DNA of 7,899 nucleotides, taken from positions 1 to 7,899 of the forward strand of contig JBBQBM010000028.1 of assembly GCA_038317375.1 (NCBI GenBank), written 5' to 3'. Both the position numbers and the translations under genes were made by a program. The stretch comes from JBBQBM01 sp038317375 (lineage in GTDB: Bacteria > Patescibacteriota > Saccharimonadia > Saccharimonadales > JAGQMS01). Of this stretch, positions 1 to 4,301 are shown one piece after another. The notes below the pieces were generated by a model, which did no database searches, was not told the DNA's origin, and saw only the letters and a program-made list of their open reading frames with translations. Positions within the stretch are counted from its first letter, which is position 1. Every line of letters begins with the position of its first letter.

Positions 1-954
1 AGTTCCCTCAACCTTAAAGCCGGCGGCATAGACATGTCCGCCACCATCTGGAAACGTCTTCGCTAGGTCATCAGCAATAGAAAAACCGTAGTTACACCGA
101 ATGCGTCCAGTGACGCGCACCAAACTTCCGTTTTTGACGTATTGTTTAAAACCAATAGCAACCGCCACTCCGTTAACTAAACGTGTTTCGTCGAGGATTA
201 CAGTGGGATTGAATTCCTGGCTGTGATCGCGAATTTCGTCATAAGGAATAGTAATGCTGGCTATCCGTCCATCACCGAAATATTCCACCCTTCCCAGAAG
301 TTCGCCTCGATACCTCAGTGTGTCAGCCGATATCTTCATTTGCTGGTAGCGTTTGTCTTGAAGTTCGCCTAAGTTTAGCCCAACCCTAACTAGCTCAGCC
401 ATAATCTCAAATACTCTTGGTTTATCTACAACAACTTCGCTCGTAAAACCAAGCGTGTCGGCCATTATGCTTGATGCAATAAAAGTGGCCACTTGTTTGT
501 CGATCTTTTGACCCATGGCTGTGAATAATTCGAAGATAATATGCCCGCTGGAGACCGCTTTTGTGTCCTGAACATTAATGGCACAGTCCATATCTTGCTC
601 GAGGTCATGCTCGTTAATGATTATTAGCTTGTCTTTAGGTAAACGACCTCGACCGTAGTCTTTCTCGAAGTTACCAAACAGCCGCCAGTAGCCGCAGTCG
701 ACCACAAATGCTAAGTCGAACTGTGACGGAAAGTCTTTTTGGACCCTGTCCCAACCTTCTAGATAACGGAGGTGCCCAGGTACATCAAGGGCGGAATATA
801 AAACGACATCCTTCCCCATTTGACCGAGCAGAGTCTCCAGAGCCAAAGCACTTGAAAGACTATCGCCGTCGGGGTTGTCGGCCTGCATCACCACAACTCT
901 TTTAGCGCCTTCCAGAGCCTCTTTGACTTGCTTAGCTATATCGTCGTAGTTCAT
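1..954 (-). CDS. DHH/DHHA1 family phosphoesterase (NrnA-like) with altered metal motifs, 3' end cut by window edge
   Basis: An open frame starts at the ATG at 954-952 and stays open to base 1, giving 318 codons with the C-terminus outside the window. The family includes NrnA-type nucleases that degrade nano-RNA, pAp or cyclic dinucleotides using two Mn ions. Visible motifs: motif I around residues 25-35 (ADNPDGDSLSS), motif II VVDCG (Asp86), motif III at 114-116, motif IV MADTLGF (Asp166), and the DHHA1 substrate-binding signature GGGHVYAAGF at about 304-313. The motif I histidine is Ala25, and the defining DHH triad reads Asn-Glu-His, so several expected metal ligands are missing. The start overlaps the recR stop by an ATGA junction, so it is probably translated by coupling with recR. 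Length is close to that of typical NrnA proteins, so only a few residues should be missing. The fold assignment is firm; catalytic activity and substrate are uncertain. Confidence 0.88.
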   Translation of the reverse strand, partial: MNYDDIAKQVKEALEGAKRVVVMQADNPDGDSLSSALALETLLGQMGKDVVLYSALDVPGHLRYLEGWDRVQKDFPSQFDLAFVVDCGYWRLFGNFEKDYGRGRLPKDKLIIINEHDLEQDMDCAINVQDTKAVSSGHIIFELFTAMGQKIDKQVATFIASSIMADTLGFTSEVVVDKPRVFEIMAELVRVGLNLGELQDKRYQQMKISADTLRYRGELLGRVEYFGDGRIASITIPYDEIRDHSQEFNPTVILDETRLVNGVAVAIGFKQYVKNGSLVRVTGRIRCNYGFSIADDLAKTFPDGGGHVYAAGFKVEGT

Positions 955-1559
955 ATGGCCTGCCTGCCTTCTAGGGCTCGTCCGAGCGTTATCTGGTCTG
1001 CATATTCCAGGTCGACACCAATTGGCAGGCCTCGAGCTAGTCGCGTAATCTTAACCTTCACGTCTTTTAAGGCGTTTTGGATATAAAGTGCAGTGGTTTC
1101 GCCCTCAACAGAAGCGTTAGTGGCTAGAATTATCTCTTTTACGTCATCTTCCTTACATCTTTCAACTAATTCACCTAGGCGCAAATCCTCTGCCAAAACA
1201 CCATCTATCGGAGATATAAGTCCACCCAGTACGTGATAAGTCCCGCGGAACATGCCAGTCTTTTCAACGGCTACGATATCGAATGGCTCGGCTACTATAG
1301 CAACAGTAGTTTTATCGCGTTTTGGGTCGCTATACAGTGGCGAAACATCGTCCCGAGAGTCCATAAACGCAAAGGTCTTTGGGCAGATTTTTATACCGTC
1401 ATGCAGGTTCGACAGGGAGTCCGCTAAATTTTTGGCCTTAGAGGGTTGTGCTCGTAACAAATAACTAGCGTAACGCTCTGCCGTTCGAGGCCCAACTCCA
1501 GGCAATGAACCTAGGGCGTCTATAAGGTTAACTAAAGTTTTTGGCAGAAGTTGCGACAT
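951..1559 (-). CDS. recR: Recombination mediator protein RecR, lacking the zinc finger
   Basis: RecR acts with RecO (and RecF) to load RecA on SSB-coated single-stranded DNA at gaps; it forms a ring-shaped clamp. The 202 residues match the usual length of about 200. In order: an N-terminal helix-hairpin-helix (about 12-35, with SLPGVGPRTAERYA), the region where a C4 zinc finger is expected (about 56-81), and a Toprim domain (VAEP at 89-92, LISPIDG at 114-120, ILATNASVEGETTA at 144-157), ending in the family-typical GRALEGR. The zinc finger is eroded: only Cys59 remains, and the last CxxC pair is replaced by Ser73 and Tyr76, although the following SDPKRD is conserved. It starts 8 bases after the ybaB stop with only a weak ribosome site, which suggests coupling. 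Its stop TGA overlaps the ATG of the DHH gene. Confidence 0.96.
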   Translation of the reverse strand: MSQLLPKTLVNLIDALGSLPGVGPRTAERYASYLLRAQPSKAKNLADSLSNLHDGIKICPKTFAFMDSRDDVSPLYSDPKRDKTTVAIVAEPFDIVAVEKTGMFRGTYHVLGGLISPIDGVLAEDLRLGELVERCKEDDVKEIILATNASVEGETTALYIQNALKDVKVKITRLARGLPIGVDLEYADQITLGRALEGRQAI

Positions 1560-1567
1560 ACTAATTT

Positions 1568-1861
1568 CTAGAAACCGAGGTCGCCAAGTGCGCCCATCAT
1601 TGGTTGCATCTTTTCGGCAGCAGCCTTCTGACTAGTTTGGATTGCTTCTTTAATAGCATCCTCGACCCAACGCTCTAGCTGGCCGATATCTTCAAGATCA
1701 ACATATTCTGGATCGATCGTGATTTTTTTGATTTTCTGTTCGCCACTAATCTCGACTCTTACGGCACCGTCACCACTCTCGACGGTAAAAGTTTGTTTCT
1801 GTAGCTCTTTTTGCAGTTTGCGAACTTTCATTAACATCTTGGCTTGATCTAGTTTTCCCAT
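1568..1861 (-). CDS. ybaB: YbaB/EbfC family nucleoid-associated DNA-binding protein
   Basis: This small dimeric protein of the YbaB/EbfC family binds DNA and is usually encoded next to recR or dnaX. The 97 residues are a normal length. The N-terminal helix is Lys-rich (AKMLMKVRKLQKELQKQ, about 7-23). It is followed by a beta sheet with the family-typical alternation (VRVEISGEQKIKKITIDPEYVD, about 34-55), a C-terminal helix (about 57-85) with AAAEKMQ, and a tail ending in LGDLGF. The ATG at 1861-1859 has a strong AAGGGAG ribosome site at about 1868-1874. It is the first gene of the ybaB-recR-DHH unit, which follows the terminator of the small lipoprotein unit. Confidence 0.95.
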   Translation of the reverse strand: MGKLDQAKMLMKVRKLQKELQKQTFTVESGDGAVRVEISGEQKIKKITIDPEYVDLEDIGQLERWVEDAIKEAIQTSQKAAAEKMQPMMGALGDLGF

Positions 1862-1879
1862 AATTTCTCCCTTAGTTAC

Positions 1880-1885
1880 AGTATA
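1880..1885 (-). promoter_or_regulatory. Candidate -10 element (TATACT) for ybaB-recR-DHH
   Basis: TATACT on the minus strand lies in the short gap between the upstream terminator (1923-1975) and the ybaB start. I see no convincing -35 hexamer at 16-18 bases upstream. The predicted start of transcription is near 1873, which would leave a leader of only about 12 bases and partly overlap the ribosome site. The position makes sense because a promoter is needed after the terminator, but the motif alone is weak. Confidence 0.35.
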
Positions 1886-1922
1886 AACGATATGGTGTGG
1901 AATTTAGAATCTGGAATCATGG

Positions 1923-1975
1923 AATAAAAAGTAAACACCGCGCTGATTGAGGAGAGACTCACTCAATCAGCGCGG
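1923..1975 (-). terminator. Intrinsic terminator of the small lipoprotein unit
   Basis: A perfect 14-bp inverted repeat (CCGCGCTGATTGAG at 1938-1951 and its complement at 1962-1975, as read on the plus strand) encloses a 10-base loop. On the minus strand it begins 4 bases after the lipoprotein stop codon and is followed by the T-rich stretch TGTTTACTTTTTATT. It shares the frame CCGCGC, TTGAGTGAGT, GCGCGG and a TKTTTACTT tail with the terminator at 2425-2487. Confidence 0.8.
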
Positions 1976-1979
1976 CAAA

Positions 1980-2291
1980 TCAGAATCGTTGGGGCTTTGG
2001 GAAAAATTCATTTTTGAGGGCAGCTATTGCAAGCCCGAAAAAGAATCCCCCGGCTACGAATCCCAAGTCGTAGGTTCCACCTGTGTTGTGGATCTCGTAG
2101 AAGCTGATTGTCTGATCAAACAACGAGACTATGAACGCAATCGGAAAGATCAAGCCATGCCAGAGTCCTAACCAAAAGCCGGCTATTTCGCCAACACCTG
2201 CGGTTCCTTCTGCGGTATTTGCATCCGCCGTACAACTCGCCAGAGCGAAAAGTAAGACAACTGTCGCACCGAGGTTCCTGACTTTGTGCAT
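1980..2291 (-). CDS. Small conserved membrane lipoprotein of unknown function (GFWLGLWHG-type)
   Basis: This 103-residue protein starts at the ATG at 2291-2289, chosen because GGAGG lies just upstream; longer in-frame starts fall inside the promoter. It has a short basic N-terminus, a hydrophobic core, and the lipobox LASC with Cys20, predicting export and lipid anchoring. After a short polar linker there is a hydrophobic segment with GFWLGLWHG (38-46) running to about residue 58, then YEIHNTGGTYDLGF (65-78) leading into a second glycine-rich hydrophobic segment (to about 92), and a basic tail. From memory, small uncharacterised proteins in varied bacteria share the pattern of GFWLGLWHG followed by an E-H-N-G-(W/T)-Y-(D/N)-x-G-F stretch; their function is not known to me. 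It is a single-gene unit with its own promoter, leader and terminator, constructed like the unit at 2486-2935. Confidence 0.82.
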   Translation of the reverse strand: MHKVRNLGATVVLLFALASCTADANTAEGTAGVGEIAGFWLGLWHGLIFPIAFIVSLFDQTISFYEIHNTGGTYDLGFVAGGFFFGLAIAALKNEFFPKPQRF

Positions 2292-2305
2292 TATGACCTC
2301 CAGGT

Positions 2306-2341
2306 TCGTCGGGGTGTACCCGAATATCACGGAATTGTGAT
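2306..2341 (-). repeat. 36-base conserved leader element, copy A (5' UTR of the lipoprotein)
   Basis: This block is identical over 36 bases to 2956-2991 in the same orientation. Read on the minus strand it contains ATCAC, loop AATTCC, GTGAT, then after two bases TCGGG, loop TACAC, CCCGA. It can therefore form two adjacent 5-bp hairpins. The predicted transcription start (about 2341) is the first base of the block, so the whole element would be the 5' end of the mRNA, ending 15 bases before the start codon. Function is not known; a regulatory or stabilising RNA leader, or a protein operator at +1, are the main options. Confidence 0.85.
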
Positions 2342-2347
2342 GTGCAT

Positions 2348-2376
2348 ACTCTAGCACTTAACTTTAGTATTGTCAA
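2348..2376 (-). promoter_or_regulatory. Sigma70-type promoter of the lipoprotein unit
   Basis: On the minus strand there is a perfect -35 TTGACA (2376-2371), a 17-base spacer, and -10 TAGAGT (2353-2348). The predicted start is near 2341, giving a leader of about 50 bases. The -35 hexamer sits in CTATTGACAA, matching ACTATTGACAA in the sister promoter at 2998-3025, whereas the spacers have diverged. Confidence 0.8.
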
Positions 2377-2424
2377 TAGCTATAACAGATTGTCGAGTTT
2401 GAAGATAGAGATTTTAAATGATAA

Positions 2425-2487
2425 GTAAAAACCGCGCTCCGGAAGGGAGCGAGATTTTTACTCACTCAACCAACCAGGTGCGCGGTT
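2425..2487 (-). terminator. Terminator region of the 149-aa orphan unit
   Basis: On the minus strand a stem CGCTCC, loop CTTCC, GGAGCG (2451-2435) is followed by CGG and five Ts, a plausible intrinsic terminator. An outer 8-bp pair, AACCGCGC (2487-2480, overlapping the TAA stop) with GCGCGGTT (2437-2430), and a middle pair GAGTGAG/CTCGCTC (one G-U) around the loop TAAAAAT offer alternative folds. The outer frame and the TTGAGTGAGT segment are shared with the terminator at 1923-1975. Confidence 0.7.
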
Positions 2488-2935
2488 AGCACAAGACCAG
2501 GAAGGGTACAGATTTATCAACACCTTCGTACCAATTTGATCTTGACGGCAGGATCCCGACCTGGTCAGCGGCCATCCCGAGGATGAATAGTCGCTCCACA
2601 TCATCGTAATCATGAGCCCACCTCTTGCCGTTACGGTCGTAAACAGCCTGGGCGATGGTGAATGTGTTCAGAATCTCCGATTGATACAACGGGAGTCGCC
2701 GTAGCAGATCGGTGATTTTTGAATCGTGCTGCAACAACTTCTTCTTACTAAAACGACCGTGCCTGGTTTCTGACGGACCAAATGTGCGTGGACGATTAGC
2801 GGAGTACACATGAACCCATTCGTCACGCCAGCGTTCCTTCTTGGTTGGGCGACAGGCTGAGGAAACGCGCCAAACACGTTTGCGCATGTTCTTCGAGTTG
2901 GTAGGCCAAAGCCACCACCACAAAGTTAACCACAT
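2486..2935 (-). CDS. Hypothetical 149-aa Trp/Arg-rich protein, unrecognised
   Basis: I do not recognise this protein. The start is the ATG at 2935-2933, chosen because AAGGAG lies 9 bases upstream; a GTG further upstream lies inside the conserved leader and has no ribosome site. The N-terminus is very rich in tryptophan (MWLTLWWWLWP), then a basic stretch (about 15-66, with many Arg, Lys and Trp). The C-terminal half is more ordinary and could fold as a small globular domain (about 67-148, with DLLRRLPLYQSEILNTF, a DYDDVERLFILGMAADQVG helix and FLVLC at the end). The hydrophobic start is too short for a clear membrane helix or signal peptide. It is a single-gene unit between the GT-C gene and the lipoprotein, with a strong promoter and terminator, which supports it being expressed. 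No similarity to the lipoprotein is visible despite the shared flanks. Confidence 0.65.
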   Translation of the reverse strand: MWLTLWWWLWPTNSKNMRKRVWRVSSACRPTKKERWRDEWVHVYSANRPRTFGPSETRHGRFSKKKLLQHDSKITDLLRRLPLYQSEILNTFTIAQAVYDRNGKRWAHDYDDVERLFILGMAADQVGILPSRSNWYEGVDKSVPFLVLC

Positions 2936-2955
2936 AGGTAGTAACTCCTTAAAGA

Positions 2956-2991
2956 TCGTCGGGGTGTACCCGAATATCACGGAATTGTGAT
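2956..2991 (-). repeat. 36-base conserved leader element, copy B (5' UTR of the 149-aa orphan)
   Basis: Identical to copy A at 2306-2341, same orientation, exactly 650 bases away. It has the same two potential hairpins. The predicted transcription start (about 2991) again coincides with the first base of the block, and the element ends 20 bases before the ATG. Sequence identity stops sharply on both sides: the -10 region and the ribosome-site region differ between copies. Confidence 0.85.
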
Positions 2992-2997
2992 ATGTTC

Positions 2998-3025
2998 ATT
3001 GTAGCATAAAATATAGTTTTGTCAA
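2998..3025 (-). promoter_or_regulatory. Strong sigma70-type promoter of the 149-aa orphan unit
   Basis: On the minus strand there is a perfect -35 TTGACA (3025-3020), a 16-base A/T-rich spacer and -10 TACAAT (3003-2998). The predicted start is near 2991, giving a leader of about 56 bases. This is the best promoter match in the window. Confidence 0.85.
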
Positions 3026-3027
3026 TA

Positions 3028-3044
3028 GTCACCACCGAGGTGAC
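3028..3044 (-). other. Small hairpin between the GT-C gene and the orphan-unit promoter
   Basis: A 6-bp inverted repeat GTCACC/GGTGAC with a 5-base loop lies two bases upstream of the -35 of the orphan unit and about 45 bases after the GT-C gene stop. It could end transcription of the GT-C gene or act as an operator for the adjacent promoter. There is no proper T-run after it, so the terminator reading is weak. It has no counterpart upstream of copy A. Confidence 0.35.
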
Positions 3045-3089
3045 GATTAGAAGGTATATTTACACTTATTCCTTGTAACCTTTAACCTA

Positions 3090-4277
3090 TCACTTAACTT
3101 TGTGGGCCTCGATGGCGGCCGGGTTATTGCCCCAGGCAACATAGTAGCGCTGGAGGTGATAAAAGCTCGTGAAGCCGATTGCTGCTACTAGCAGGCAGAC
3201 TCCAATGCTCCGGGCTATCGGATTACGCGGGAAGGCACCGAGCCATCGTCCCAAGACTTCAACAATACCGCCAATAGCTAGTAGCATGATTATCGGGTAT
3301 AAAATTGCCAACGACCCTAGCTCAAAATCTGTCATGCTAACTAGAAATATGGCCAGTGCCATAAAAGCGAACAAGAACTGTGAGCGTCTTAGGGTTATCC
3401 GACGCTCAAAATAATAAAGTCCCAGAGCGACCATTACGATACTAAATATGTCTAGAAGCGGTAAACGACCCAGGGTTAGATATGGTGTTGATGTTCCCTT
3501 GAAGAATATTTGCGAAACATTTTGGAAGACTCGAGCCATAAATTCCTGGAAGTTCAGGGGTAGCGAGTTTATCCCAAGCAATTGTTCTAAAATGCTAATA
3601 TTTCGTGCGCAGGCATAAATTAGCGGTGCGGTCACACCCAGTGCTATTAATGGCAGCAACCATTGGTGCCGTCTCGGCAATATATAAAGTTGCTTTCGTC
3701 GTCTGATTGTTAGCACAAACATTCCGATAACTGCCAGCCAAGCATATCTCGGTGTATACAAACTAAGCCCTGCTGCAACCACAATTAGAGAATCTGTTAA
3801 GAGTGGTTTTGTCGTATACGTCCGCCATGTTCCAATCGCAATGAATAGTGACAACCAAAAAGCACCCATTACATACGGTGCTCCAATTCGCGAGAAGGCT
3901 AAGAACCAACTAGAGGTCACTAGAAATAGCGTCCCAGTTACGGCAATGCGACTAGAGAACCATTGCCGAAGGGTATAACTAAGAAGCAAGATCATGAAGA
4001 GACCAAAGATTACCGCTGTTAAGCGTAGTGCCGTTAACGGTGCAACCAGGAGATCTAAGCCTTTGGCAACTAGATAATAAGGCGCGTCGATTGGGTTACT
4101 TAAGATAACTCCGTGCGATACGGTTTTAATGTTTTCAGCTTCGACAATATTTGGACCACTGAAAAGTGTTGTCAGCTGTGTCGTTAGGAGCGTGGCTGTC
4201 ACTAGACCAACAGATATTACTGCCAGCAAATAATGATATTTATTCCTAAGCCACCGAAGGGGCGCGTACTTACCCAT
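3090..4277 (-). CDS. Multi-pass membrane protein, probable GT-C fold glycosyltransferase (PMT/ArnT-like)
   Basis: The 395 residues contain about 11 predicted membrane segments (for example near 15-36, 80-103, 112-130, 134-150, 209-229, 276-293 and 357-378). The topology fits GT-C glycosyltransferases, which use polyprenyl-phosphate sugars to modify lipids or proteins at the outer face of the membrane. After the first helix there is an extracytoplasmic loop with acidic residues (NIVEAEN, about 43-49), where this superfamily carries its catalytic Asp/Glu. Near the end LQRYYVAWGNNP resembles the Y-F-x-x-W-x-x-x-P pattern common in such proteins. It is shorter than typical PMT/ArnT enzymes (often 450-550), so the C-terminal soluble part is minimal. 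The start ATG has no ribosome site and lies just after an extended -10 promoter. Donor and acceptor cannot be read from the sequence. An O-antigen-type or other multi-pass enzyme is the alternative. Confidence 0.65.
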   Translation of the reverse strand: MGKYAPLRWLRNKYHYLLAVISVGLVTATLLTTQLTTLFSGPNIVEAENIKTVSHGVILSNPIDAPYYLVAKGLDLLVAPLTALRLTAVIFGLFMILLLSYTLRQWFSSRIAVTGTLFLVTSSWFLAFSRIGAPYVMGAFWLSLFIAIGTWRTYTTKPLLTDSLIVVAAGLSLYTPRYAWLAVIGMFVLTIRRRKQLYILPRRHQWLLPLIALGVTAPLIYACARNISILEQLLGINSLPLNFQEFMARVFQNVSQIFFKGTSTPYLTLGRLPLLDIFSIVMVALGLYYFERRITLRRSQFLFAFMALAIFLVSMTDFELGSLAILYPIIMLLAIGGIVEVLGRWLGAFPRNPIARSIGVCLLVAAIGFTSFYHLQRYYVAWGNNPAAIEAHKVK

Positions 4278-4288
4278 ACTTAAGCGTT

Positions 4289-4297
4289 ATTATAGCA
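4289..4297 (-). promoter_or_regulatory. Extended -10 promoter (TGCTATAAT) of the GT-C gene, nearly leaderless
   Basis: TGC followed by a perfect TATAAT on the minus strand lies in the 24-base gap between dnaB and the GT-C gene. The predicted start is about 4282, only a few bases before the ATG at 4277. No Shine-Dalgarno site is present, so the transcript would be leaderless or almost so. No clear -35 is seen, as is common for extended -10 promoters. Confidence 0.55.
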
Positions 4298-4301
4298 CCC
4301 A

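Noticed and set aside
708..905. Plus-strand 65-aa ORF
   Set aside because: It lies antisense inside the DHH gene, has no ribosome site and no recognisable composition; a shadow frame.
2116..2376. Alternative minus-strand 86-aa frame over the lipoprotein and its leader
   Set aside because: It begins inside the -35/-10 promoter and overlaps the ORF that has a Shine-Dalgarno site, lipobox and conserved motifs.
2425..2500. Integron attC site after the 149-aa ORF (TAACCGCGC ... GCGCGGTT palindrome)
   Set aside because: The ends do not match the core sites RYYYAAC and GTTRRRY, the sister site after the lipoprotein lacks AAC/GTT altogether, each unit has its own promoter, and no integrase is visible.
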